Shown: positions 49,867 through 57,574 of the stretch, piece by piece
How positions within the stretch are numbered: the stretch's first letter is position 1
Layout: the number at the start of each line of letters is the position of its first letter
The notes under the pieces: model-generated
Database searches by the model: none
What the model saw: only the letters and a program-made list of their open reading frames with translations
Told to the model about the DNA's origin: nothing
Translations under genes and position numbers: made by a program
Source: an uncultured Oscillibacter sp.
GTDB taxonomy: Bacteria > Bacillota > Clostridia > Oscillospirales > Oscillospiraceae
DNA length: 64,000 bases
Direction of reading: 5' to 3'
Assembly: GCA_947365245.1 (NCBI GenBank)
Contig: CANAWG010000004.1
Span: 62,001 to 126,000 of the forward strand

Positions 49867-51936
49867 TCAGCCCTCCGCCAGCGCCTTGGCCTCGGCGATG
49901 GCCTTTTCCTGGGCCGCCGGCGGGCAGTCCTCGTAGCGGACGAAGTGGAACGTGAAGCTGCCCCGGCTCTGGGTCATGGCCCGGAGGTCGATGGCGTAGC
50001 TGCCCATCTCGCCCATGGGGACCTCGGCGGAGATCACCTGGTCGCCGTCGCCGGTGGGGTCCATGCCCATGACGCGGCCCCGGCGCTTGTTGAGGTCGCC
50101 GATGACGTCGCCCATGTAGCTGTCGGGCACGGTGACCTTCAGCTCGCCCACGGGCTCCAGCAGCACGGGGTTGGCCTCCGGCAATGCGGCCTTGTAGGCC
50201 AGCTGGGCGGCGGTCTTAAAGGCGATTTCAGAGGAGTCCACCGGGTGGTAGGAGCCGTCATACAGCACGGCCTTCAGGTTCACCACGGGATAGCCCGCCA
50301 GGGGCCCGTGGACGCAGGCCTCCCGCAGGCCCTTTTCCACGGCGGGGAAGTAGTTCTTGGGCACGGAGCCGCCGAAGACCTCCTCGGCAAACTCCATCTC
50401 CTCCACCTCCGGGTTGGGCTCGAAGCGGATCCACACGTCGCCGAACTGGCCGCTGCCGCCGGTCTGCTTCTTGTGGCGGCCCTGCTTCTGGACGGTCTTG
50501 CGGATCTTCTCCCGGTAGGGGACCCGGGTGGGCTTCAGCTCCGCCTCCACGTTGAAGCGGGTTTTGAGCTTGCTCACCAGCACGTCCACCTGCATATCGC
50601 CGGCGCCGGAGAGGACCATCTGGTGGGTCTCGGCGTTATTGACCATGGAGAAAGAGGGATCCTCCTCGTTGAGACGCACCAACCCCTGGGCGATCTTGTC
50701 CTCCTGGCCCCGGGTCTTGGGGACGATGGCCACGGAGTAGCAGGGCTCGGCAAAGGGGATGGGCTTGAGGGAGACCACCTTGCGCTCGTCGCACAGGGTA
50801 TCGCCGGTCTTGATGTCCATCTTGGCGATGGCGCCGATGTCGCCGCAGCTGAGCTCCTTGACCTCGGTGGTCTTCTTGCCCCGCAGAGTGTACAGGCGGC
50901 CCAGCTTTACTTTCTCGCCGGTGCGGGCGTTGACCATGGGCAGGTCCGGGGTGATGGCGCCGGAGAGCACCTTGACGAAAGAGTACTTGCCGTACTGGTC
51001 GGAGATGGTCTTAAAGACAAAGGCCGTGGGCACGCCGCCGGGGGAGACCACGAACTCCTCGGTCTCACCGTCGGACTTGGTGGCCTTGTGGTAGTTGCCC
51101 TCGGCGGGATTGGGCAGCAGGTCCACGATGTTGTCCATCAGCATGAGGCTGCCCAGGCAGCTGACGGCGGAGCCGCACAGCACGGGGAACAGGCTCAGCT
51201 CCCGCACGCCCTGGCGCAGGCCCTGGATCATCTCGGCGTAGGTGAAGTCCTCGCCGCCGAAGAACTTGTCCATAAACTCCTCGGAGGTCTCCGCCACAGA
51301 CTCCTTGAGGGCGTCGTTGAACTCGGTGACCACGGCCTCCTTGTCGGCGGGGAGCTCGATCTCCGCCCGCTTGAGATTCTGCATCTCATAAGCCCGCTTA
51401 TTGAGCACGTCGATGATGCCGGTGACTTTCTTTGCGCCGTCCCAGATGGGCACCACAATGGGGGCGATCTTCTTGCCGAAGCGCTCCCGGAGGGCGTCAA
51501 AGGTGGCGTTGTAATCGCTGTTTTCCTCGTCGGTCTTGGAGATATAGATGAAGCGGGGCATATTCCGCTCCTCGCAGTATTTCCACGCCTTCTCCAACCC
51601 CACGGAGATCCCGTCCTTGGCGGAGCAGACGATGATGGCGGCGTCGGCGGCCCGCAGGGCCTCCATCACCTCGCCGGCGAAGTCAAAGGCGCCGGGGGTG
51701 TCCAGCACGTTGATGCGGCAGCCCTTGTACTCCAGGGGGGCCACGGCGGTGGACAGGGAGATCTGGCGCTTGGTCTCCTCCGGGTCGTAGTCGCAGACGG
51801 TGTTGCCGTCGACGGCGCGGCCCATGCGGTCGATGGCGCCGGTCATGTAGAGCAGGCTCTCGGCCAGGGCGGTCTTGCCGCTGCCGCTGTGGCCCAGCAG
51901 GCAGACGTTGCGGATGTTCTGTACAGAATAGCTCAT
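49867..51936 (-). CDS. Elongation factor G-like GTPase (paralogue)
   Basis: 689 residues, EF-G length and domain order. G1 GHSGSGKTALAES near residue 12, G3 DTPGAFDFAGEV, G4 reads YISKTDEE where EF-G has NKMD, then domains II-V with SGAGDMQVDVLVSKLK, GGSGQFGDVWIRFEP and the C-terminal GDVIGDLNKRRGRVMGMD. The altered G4 and G2 regions mark it as the EF-G2-like paralogue, whose role is not settled (possible ribosome rescue or stress factor). Start ATG 51936 with AAGGAG 11 nt upstream. Its last 20 codons are duplicated downstream. Confidence 0.9.
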   Translation of the reverse strand: MSYSVQNIRNVCLLGHSGSGKTALAESLLYMTGAIDRMGRAVDGNTVCDYDPEETKRQISLSTAVAPLEYKGCRINVLDTPGAFDFAGEVMEALRAADAAIIVCSAKDGISVGLEKAWKYCEERNMPRFIYISKTDEENSDYNATFDALRERFGKKIAPIVVPIWDGAKKVTGIIDVLNKRAYEMQNLKRAEIELPADKEAVVTEFNDALKESVAETSEEFMDKFFGGEDFTYAEMIQGLRQGVRELSLFPVLCGSAVSCLGSLMLMDNIVDLLPNPAEGNYHKATKSDGETEEFVVSPGGVPTAFVFKTISDQYGKYSFVKVLSGAITPDLPMVNARTGEKVKLGRLYTLRGKKTTEVKELSCGDIGAIAKMDIKTGDTLCDERKVVSLKPIPFAEPCYSVAIVPKTRGQEDKIAQGLVRLNEEDPSFSMVNNAETHQMVLSGAGDMQVDVLVSKLKTRFNVEAELKPTRVPYREKIRKTVQKQGRHKKQTGGSGQFGDVWIRFEPNPEVEEMEFAEEVFGGSVPKNYFPAVEKGLREACVHGPLAGYPVVNLKAVLYDGSYHPVDSSEIAFKTAAQLAYKAALPEANPVLLEPVGELKVTVPDSYMGDVIGDLNKRRGRVMGMDPTGDGDQVISAEVPMGEMGSYAIDLRAMTQSRGSFTFHFVRYEDCPPAAQEKAIAEAKALAEG

Positions 51937-52042
51937 AGTCGTTTCCACTCCTTATGTTTGTTGCTCTCCCCCGGCTCCACGCGGCGGCGCGGAGCCGCAG
52001 CAAGTCCCATCCGGCGGTTTGCCGGGATCGCTCAATATATGA

Positions 52043-52071
52043 ATTATACAACATCCCCCCGGGTAATACAA
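52043..52071 (-). promoter_or_regulatory. Sigma-A promoter of the EF-G paralogue
   Basis: Minus-strand TTGTAT, 17-bp spacer, TATAAT. With the scfA promoter it accounts for the 309-bp divergent gap 51937-52245; nothing else was seen there. Confidence 0.8.
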
Positions 52072-52151
52072 CAAAAATTTTGGCACTTTTCCCATTTTCG
52101 GCGGGAGGGAGAAAAAGAGGGGCTGTTTTTGGCGGCGTTTGCGCCTTGACC

Positions 52152-52180
52152 TTGACTTTTTTGCCGGTGTATGGTATAAT
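52152..52180 (+). promoter_or_regulatory. Sigma-A promoter of scfA
   Basis: TTGACT, 17-bp spacer, TATAAT. Confidence 0.88.
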
Positions 52181-52245
52181 TTTCTCCGCTGAAAATCCGC
52201 CGCTCCCCGGGGCGGCGGCAAAAACCACAAGAGGGGAGAATCACC

Positions 52246-52386
52246 ATGGAGAGAATCAAGACCCTTGAGACCCGCAGCCTCTGCGAGAGCGCCAAGAAGG
52301 GCGGCTGCGGCGAGTGCCAGACTTCCTGCCAGTCCGCCTGCAAGACCAGCTGCGGCGTGGCCAACCAGAAGTGCGAGAACAAGTGA
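52246..52386 (+). CDS. scfA: SCIFF peptide precursor (six cysteines in forty-five)
   Basis: 46 residues, ribosomally made peptide modified by a radical SAM enzyme into a thioether (ranthipeptide/sactipeptide-type) product. The family pattern is plain: IKTLETRSLCESAKKGGCGE, then CQTSCQSACKTSCG and a final cysteine at 43. Cysteines are 13, 21, 24, 28, 32, 36 and 43. In the studied homologues the link joins Cys 32 to Thr 37; here residue 37 is Gly. Start ATG 52246 behind GAGGGGAG. The maturase gene follows after a hairpin. Confidence 0.95.
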   Translation: MERIKTLETRSLCESAKKGGCGECQTSCQSACKTSCGVANQKCENK

Positions 52387-52397
52387 GTGCCCACTGA

Positions 52398-52423
52398 AAG
52401 CGCCGCCGGGAGGCGGCGCTTTT
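52398..52423 (+). terminator. Leaky terminator between scfA and scfB
   Basis: Perfect 10-bp stem AAGCGCCGCC / GGCGGCGCTT, loop GGGA, followed by only TTC. Probably lets a minority of transcripts reach scfB so that peptide exceeds enzyme. Confidence 0.7.
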
Positions 52424-52463
52424 CTTCGCGGCAGGGTCCGTTCAACGACATACGGAGGTTTCT

Positions 52464-53843
52464 ATGGTACATCAATATCAGCTGGGCGGCTATAATATCG
52501 TCCTGGACACCTGCTCCGGCGCCATCCACGTGGCGGACGAGGTGGCTTATGACGTTATCGCCCTCTTTGAAAGCAGCAGTCCGGAGGAGATCACCGCGGC
52601 CCTGCTGGAAAAATACGCGGACAGGCCCGACGTGACGGCGGAGGAGCTGCGCTCGTGCATGGAGGACGTGCAGAGCCTGAAAGACGACGGCAGGCTCTTC
52701 ACGCCGGACACTTTCGCCCCGCTGGCCGGGACGTTCAAGGAGCGCTCCGGGGACGTGGTGAAGGCGTTGTGCCTCCACGTGGCCCACACCTGCAACTTAA
52801 ACTGCGCCTACTGCTTTGCAAGCCAGGGCCGCTACAGCGGGGACCGGGCCCTCATGAGCTTCGAGACCGGAAAGCGGGCGCTGGACTTTTTGATTGAACA
52901 CTCCGGCAGCCGCCGCAACCTGGAGGTGGACTTCTTTGGCGGCGAGCCGCTGATGAACTGGGACGTGGTGAAACGGCTGGTGGCCTATGCCCGCGGTGTG
53001 GAGGGCGCAGCCGGCAAGCACTTCCGCTTTACCCTCACCACCAACGGCCTTTTGATCGACGACGAGGTCATTGACTTCGCCAACCGGGAGATGGACAACG
53101 TGGTGCTGTCCCTGGACGGGCGGAGAGAGATCCACGACGCCCTCCGGGTGGACTGCGCCGGAAGCGGCAGCTATGACCGCATTGTCCCCAAGCTCCAGAA
53201 GCTGGTGAAGGCCAGGGGAGGGAAGAACTACTACATCCGGGGCACGTTCACCCACCGGAATCCCGACTTTACGAAAGACCTTTTCCACATGGCGGACGAT
53301 CTGGGCTTCACCGAGCTCTCCATGGAGCCGGTGGTCTGCGCCCCGGGGGACCCGGCGGCGCTGACGGCGGAAGATCTGGAGATCGTCAAGGAGCAGTATG
53401 AGATCCTGGCGAAAGATATGCTCCGGCGGAGAAAAGAGGGCAGGCCCATCACGTTCTACCACTACATGCTGGATTTGGAGAACGGGCCCTGCGTCTACAA
53501 GCGCATCTCCGGCTGCGGCTCCGGCACGGAGTACATGGCCGTCACCCCCTGGGGGGACCTGTACCCCTGCCACCAGTTCGTGGGGGAGGAGCGCTGGAAG
53601 CTGGGGAACCTCTGGGACGGCGTGACGAATACGGCGCTGCGGGAGGAATTCCGCGCCTGCAACGCCTACGCCCGGGCGGAGTGCGCCGACTGCTGGGCCA
53701 AGCTCTACTGCTCCGGCGGCTGCGCCGCCAATGCCTATCACGCCTCCGGCTCCATTCGGGGGGTGTACGAGGCGGGGTGCGAGCTGTTCCGCAAGCGGAT
53801 CGAGTGCGCCATCATGCTGAAAGCCGCAGAGGCGGACTTGTGA
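52464..53843 (+). CDS. scfB: SCIFF radical SAM maturase
   Basis: 459 residues. N-terminal peptide-recognition part, radical SAM cluster CNLNCAYC (Cys 110, 114, 117), GGEPLMNWDVV, and a C-terminal SPASM domain with GPCVYKRISGCGSGTEY, PWGDLYPCHQFVG and CADCWAKLYCSGGCAANAY for two auxiliary 4Fe-4S clusters. Forms thioether cross-links in ScfA. Start ATG 52464 behind ACGGAGG. The stop overlaps the next start (TGATG), so the decarboxylase gene is coupled to it. Confidence 0.96.
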   Translation: MVHQYQLGGYNIVLDTCSGAIHVADEVAYDVIALFESSSPEEITAALLEKYADRPDVTAEELRSCMEDVQSLKDDGRLFTPDTFAPLAGTFKERSGDVVKALCLHVAHTCNLNCAYCFASQGRYSGDRALMSFETGKRALDFLIEHSGSRRNLEVDFFGGEPLMNWDVVKRLVAYARGVEGAAGKHFRFTLTTNGLLIDDEVIDFANREMDNVVLSLDGRREIHDALRVDCAGSGSYDRIVPKLQKLVKARGGKNYYIRGTFTHRNPDFTKDLFHMADDLGFTELSMEPVVCAPGDPAALTAEDLEIVKEQYEILAKDMLRRRKEGRPITFYHYMLDLENGPCVYKRISGCGSGTEYMAVTPWGDLYPCHQFVGEERWKLGNLWDGVTNTALREEFRACNAYARAECADCWAKLYCSGGCAANAYHASGSIRGVYEAGCELFRKRIECAIMLKAAEADL

Positions 53844-55183
53844 TGGAGACGCCCATCGCGGACTTCGTCCGAAGCTACGTCAATAGCGGCGTCAGCCGCC
53901 TCCATATGCCGGGCCACAAGGGCGCGGGGCCCCTGGGCTGCGAGCCCTGGGATATCACCGAGGTGGCCGGGGCGGACGAGCTGTACGGCGCCTCCGGCAT
54001 CATCGCAAAGAGTGAGCAAAACGCCGCCGCCCTCTTCGGCTCCGGGGCCACTTTCTACTCCACGGAGGGCTCCAGCCAGTGCGTCAAGGCCATGCTGTGC
54101 CTGGCCCTCCAAAACCGCTCCGCCGGAGCGCCGTCGGTGATCGCGGCCGCCCGGAACATCCACAAGTCTTTTGTCCACGCCGCCGCCCTGCTGGATTTCC
54201 AGCCGGTGTGGCTGTGGCCGGAGGGGGGGACCGATTCCCTCTGCGCCTGCCCCGTGACGGCGGAGGGCCTGGAGCGGACGCTGGACACCCTGGACGCGCC
54301 CCCCGCCGCCGTCTATGTCACAAGCCCCGACTACCTGGGGAACCTCCAGGACATTCCAGCCCTGGCGGCGGTGTGCCATGCCCATGGGACGCCGCTGCTG
54401 GTGGACAACGCCCACGGGGCCTATCTCCGCTTTCTGAAGCCCTCCCGGCACCCCCTGGACCTGGGGGCGGACCTGGTCTGCGACTCCGCCCACAAGACGC
54501 TGCCGGTGCTCACCGGCGGAGCGTACCTGCACGTCTCCAAAACCGCTCCGGCGGCTTTCCGGGAGCGGGCGAGAGCGGCCCTGGCCCTGTTCGGCTCCAC
54601 CAGCCCGTCGTATCTGACCCTGACGTCCTTGGATCTGTGCAATGCTTACCTCTCCGGGGAGGGGGGAGGCCGCATCCGCTCCGCCGCCGCCCGCCTGGCG
54701 GCGCTGAAAGAGGCGCTGTCTCGTCAGGGCTGGACCCTGGCGGGGGAGGAGCCCCTAAAGCTCACCCTGGACGCCGCCGCCCGGGGCTGGGACGGTCTGG
54801 AGCTGGCGGCGCATCTGCGGAATGGGAACGTGGAGCCGGAATACGCGGACCGGAATTTCTGCGTGCTGATGGTCTCCGGATCCTCGGATGAAAAGGACGT
54901 TTCCCTTTTGGAGGACAGCCTGGGTCGTGCCGCTGGAAAGCCGCCCCTGTTCCGCTCCGCTCTGCCCCTGGCCAGGGGGGAGCAGGTGCTGTCCGTTCGG
55001 GAAGCCCTCTTCGCCCCCCAGGAGACCGTCCCGGCGGAGGAGAGCCTGGGCCGCGTCTGCGGCGCCCCAACGGTGAGCTGTCCCCCGGCGATTCCCGTGG
55101 CCGTCTCCGGGGAGCGGATCGGGCCGGAGGCGGTGGCCCTGTTCCGCCGCTGCGGTGTGGAGACCGTGGATGTGGTGCGATAA
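53843..55183 (+). CDS. Orn/Lys/Arg decarboxylase-family PLP enzyme
   Basis: 446 residues, the short YaaO-like form of the fold type I decarboxylases. Substrate/PLP motifs: SRLHMPGHKGAGPLG at the start, EGSSQCVKAMLCL, VYVTSPDYLGNL, LVDNAHGAYLRF and the PLP lysine 218 in CDSAHKTLPVLTGGAYL. Most homologues make polyamine precursors by decarboxylating arginine, lysine or ornithine; which one is not decidable here. It starts inside the scfB stop codon without a strong ribosome binding site of its own. Confidence 0.88.
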   Translation: METPIADFVRSYVNSGVSRLHMPGHKGAGPLGCEPWDITEVAGADELYGASGIIAKSEQNAAALFGSGATFYSTEGSSQCVKAMLCLALQNRSAGAPSVIAAARNIHKSFVHAAALLDFQPVWLWPEGGTDSLCACPVTAEGLERTLDTLDAPPAAVYVTSPDYLGNLQDIPALAAVCHAHGTPLLVDNAHGAYLRFLKPSRHPLDLGADLVCDSAHKTLPVLTGGAYLHVSKTAPAAFRERARAALALFGSTSPSYLTLTSLDLCNAYLSGEGGGRIRSAAARLAALKEALSRQGWTLAGEEPLKLTLDAAARGWDGLELAAHLRNGNVEPEYADRNFCVLMVSGSSDEKDVSLLEDSLGRAAGKPPLFRSALPLARGEQVLSVREALFAPQETVPAEESLGRVCGAPTVSCPPAIPVAVSGERIGPEAVALFRRCGVETVDVVR

Positions 55184-55217
55184 TCGGCAGGCCCCAGGCC
55201 AGGCTGTGAGAGAAAGA

Positions 55218-55252
55218 GAGGCGCCGCCCCTTTTGGGGCGGCGCCTCTTTTT
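55218..55252 (+). terminator. Terminator of the scfA-scfB-decarboxylase operon
   Basis: Perfect 13-bp stem GAGGCGCCGCCCC / GGGGCGGCGCCTC, loop TTTT, then TTTTTCTT. Confidence 0.95.
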
Positions 55253-55263
55253 CTTATCTTTGG

Positions 55264-55324
55264 GTCAGCTTCTCTGATTGCCGCCGATGGTGGTATCTTT
55301 CAGCAGGACGTCGTGGGCGCCGCC
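55264..55324 (-). repeat. Second copy of the guaB C-terminal coding tail
   Basis: Reads [18 protein letters not shown] then stop, identical in protein to the end of the intact guaB gene, with five base differences that are all synonymous third positions. Separated from guaB by element B. Confidence 0.92.
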
Positions 55325-55467
55325 GTACCCCGTGGGACCTGTCCCGCGGGGACCCCGCATAGGACTCAAACGGCCGGGCAAAGCCCGGCCGTTTCAAGGT
55401 TTTGCCGCGCAAACCGCTTGGACGCGCTGATGCGCGAGGTGGAAAGCGGCGCTGCGCAGAAAGCAGG
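55325..55467 (-). mobile_element. Four-hairpin element B at the 3' end of guaB
   Basis: Non-coding. Plus-strand hairpins in the same order as element A: CCCCG-T-GGGAC/GTCCC-G-CGGGG (55328-55351), AAACGGCCGGGC/GCCCGGCCGTTT (55368-55394), TTTGC/GCAAA (55401-55413) and CGCGC/GCGCG (55423-55436). Shared linkers ACTCAAA, TTTCAAG, GCTTGGACGC and GCGAGG. About 26 extra bases lie between the last linker and the guaB stop. The element name and mobility are inferred. Confidence 0.6.
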
Positions 55468-56982
55468 TCAGCTTCTTTGGTTGCCGCCGATGGTGGTGTC
55501 TTTCAGCAGGACATCATGGGCGCCGCCCTCCACGATGGAGACGGAGCTCACCAGTGTCAGCTTGGCCTTCTCCCGGAGCTCCGGGATGGTCAGCGCGCCG
55601 CAGTTGCACATGGTGGAGCGGATCTTGGAAAGGGTGGTGGCCATGCCGTCGGAGAGGGCCCCGGCGTAGGGGACGTAGGAGTCCACCCCCTCCTCAAAGG
55701 AGAGCTTGGAGGCACCGCCCAGGTCGTAGCGCTGCCAGTTCCGGGCCCGGGCGCTGCCCTCGCCCCAGTACTCTTTCATATAGCTGCCGCCGATCATAAT
55801 CTTGCTGGTGGGGGACTCGTCAAACCGGGAGAAATACCGGCCCAGCATGCAGAAGTCCGCCCCCATGGCCAGGGCCAACGTGATGTGGTAGTCCTGGACG
55901 ATGCCGCCGTCGGCGCAGATGGGGACGTAGACGCCGGTCTCCTCAAAATAGCGGTCCCGCTCCGCCGCCACGTCGATCACCGCCGTGGCCTGGCCCCGGC
56001 CGATGCCCTTGGTCTCCCGGGTGATGCAGATGGAGCCGCCGCCGATGCCGATCTTCACAAAGTCCGCCCCGGCCTGGGCCAGAAAGCGGAAGCCCTCGCC
56101 GTCCACCACGTTGCCCGCGCCCACTTTCACCGTGTCGCCGTAGCGCTCCCGGATCCATTGCAGCGTCCGGAGCTGCCACTCGCTGTAGCCCTCGGAGGAG
56201 TCGATCACCAGCACGTCCACGCCGGCGTCCACCAGGGCGGGAACTCTTTGCTCGTAGTCCCGGGTGTTGATGCCGGCCCCCACCACATAGCGCTTCTGGC
56301 CGTCCAGCAGCTCCAGGGGGTTGCCCTTGTGGGAGTCGTAGTCCTTGCGGAAGACGAAGCTCTTGAGCCGCCGGTCCGATGAGACAATGGGCAGGGCGTT
56401 GAGCTTGCGGTCCCATATAATGTCGTTGGCCTCCTTGAGGCTGGTGCCCTCCGGGGCCCAGATTAGCTTTTCAAAGGGGGTCATGAAATCCGCCACCTTC
56501 GCGGCGGCGTCCATGCGGCTCACCCGGTAATCCCGGCTGGTGACCAGGCCCACCAGCTTTCCCTCCGCCGTGCCGTCCTCGGTGACGGGCATGGTGGAGT
56601 GGCCGGTGCGCGCTTTCAGGGCCAGCACGTCCGCCAGCGTGTCGTCGGGGCGGAGGTTGGAGTCGCTGGAGACGAAGCCCGCCTTGTAGTTTTTCACCTT
56701 GCGGACCATCTCCGCCTGCTGCTCCACCGGCTGGGAGACGTAGATAAAGGCGATGCCGCCCTCTTTTGCCAGGGCGATGCCCATCTTCTCGCCGGAGACG
56801 GCCTGCATGACGGCGGAGACCATGGGCACGTTCATGGTCAGGGGGCACTCCTCGCCCCGCTTGAACTTCACCACCGGGGTCTTCAGGGAGACGTTGGCGG
56901 GGACGCACTCCGAGGAGGAGTAGCCGGGCACCAGCAGGTATTCGGAGAACGTGCGGGAGGGTTCGGAGAAAAAGTAGGCCAT
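55468..56982 (-). CDS. guaB: IMP dehydrogenase
   Basis: Oxidises IMP to XMP with NAD, the committed step to GMP. 504 residues. CBS pair at about 95-215, then the barrel with [27 protein letters not shown], the catalytic Cys 319 in [33 protein letters not shown], and the active-site flap [11 protein letters not shown] followed by [10 protein letters not shown]. Start ATG 56982 with GAGGTG 4 nt upstream. Lies 42 bp after a GNAT gene and is probably co-transcribed. Its last 18 codons are duplicated downstream. Confidence 0.95.
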   Translation of the reverse strand: MAYFFSEPSRTFSEYLLVPGYSSSECVPANVSLKTPVVKFKRGEECPLTMNVPMVSAVMQAVSGEKMGIALAKEGGIAFIYVSQPVEQQAEMVRKVKNYKAGFVSSDSNLRPDDTLADVLALKARTGHSTMPVTEDGTAEGKLVGLVTSRDYRVSRMDAAAKVADFMTPFEKLIWAPEGTSLKEANDIIWDRKLNALPIVSSDRRLKSFVFRKDYDSHKGNPLELLDGQKRYVVGAGINTRDYEQRVPALVDAGVDVLVIDSSEGYSEWQLRTLQWIRERYGDTVKVGAGNVVDGEGFRFLAQAGADFVKIGIGGGSICITRETKGIGRGQATAVIDVAAERDRYFEETGVYVPICADGGIVQDYHITLALAMGADFCMLGRYFSRFDESPTSKIMIGGSYMKEYWGEGSARARNWQRYDLGGASKLSFEEGVDSYVPYAGALSDGMATTLSKIRSTMCNCGALTIPELREKAKLTLVSSVSIVEGGAHDVLLKDTTIGGNQRS

Positions 56983-57024
56983 AGTACACCTCGTTTTCAG
57001 AATTGGAAATGATGGGCTGGGGGT

Positions 57025-57507
57025 TTACAGGTCCAGTCCCAGGTAGATGGTGGAGTCCAGGGGGCTGTCGTTGTAGCGGGGGATCTCGGAAAAGCCGAAG
57101 CGGCGGTAGAGGCGGAGGGCGCTTTCCATAAAGGGCAGCGTGTCCAGCAGCAGTGATCGGTATCCGACGGCGCGGGCGTCACGGATCAATTGCCGCAGCA
57201 GGGCCTCCCCGATGCGGCGTCCCCGGAAGGCCGGGCGGACGTAAAGGCGTTTGAGCTCACACCGTCCGCTGTCCAGCTTCCGCAGCCCTCCGCAGCCCGC
57301 CGCCGCCCCGTCCCACCGGGCCAGGTACAGCCGGCCCTCCGGCGGGCCGTATTTGTGCTCCAGGTGGGCGGTCTCGTCGTCATAGTGCTGGAGGTCCAGG
57401 TAGGCCTGGAAGGACGGGACGTTCTCCAGGATCATGTCCGTGTACTCCCGGAAGAGGGGCCGGACTTCCTCCGGCGCCGAAAGCGCGGAGGTCAGCTCCA
57501 AAGGCAT
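57025..57507 (-). CDS. GNAT-family N-acetyltransferase
   Basis: 160 residues. Acetyl-CoA-binding motif A in LKRLYVRPAFRGRRIGEALL, motif B in LDTLPFMESALRLYRRFGF. Substrate unknown. Start ATG 57507 with GAGGT 6 nt upstream. Promoter at 57538-57566; probably in an operon with guaB. Confidence 0.9.
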   Translation of the reverse strand: MPLELTSALSAPEEVRPLFREYTDMILENVPSFQAYLDLQHYDDETAHLEHKYGPPEGRLYLARWDGAAAGCGGLRKLDSGRCELKRLYVRPAFRGRRIGEALLRQLIRDARAVGYRSLLLDTLPFMESALRLYRRFGFSEIPRYNDSPLDSTIYLGLDL

Positions 57508-57537
57508 GGCGGTACCTCACTTCTGTAAATTTTACGC

Positions 57538-57571
57538 AGTATACACGATCCCGTGGGGCTTGTCAAGCCCC
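57538..57571 (-). promoter_or_regulatory. Sigma-A promoter of the GNAT-guaB operon with a palindrome over the -35
   Basis: Minus-strand TTGACA (57566-57561), 17-bp spacer, TATACT (57543-57538). GGGGCTTG-T-CAAGCCCC (57555-57571) is centred on the -35, a possible operator. Confidence 0.75.
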
Positions 57572-57574
57572 CGC

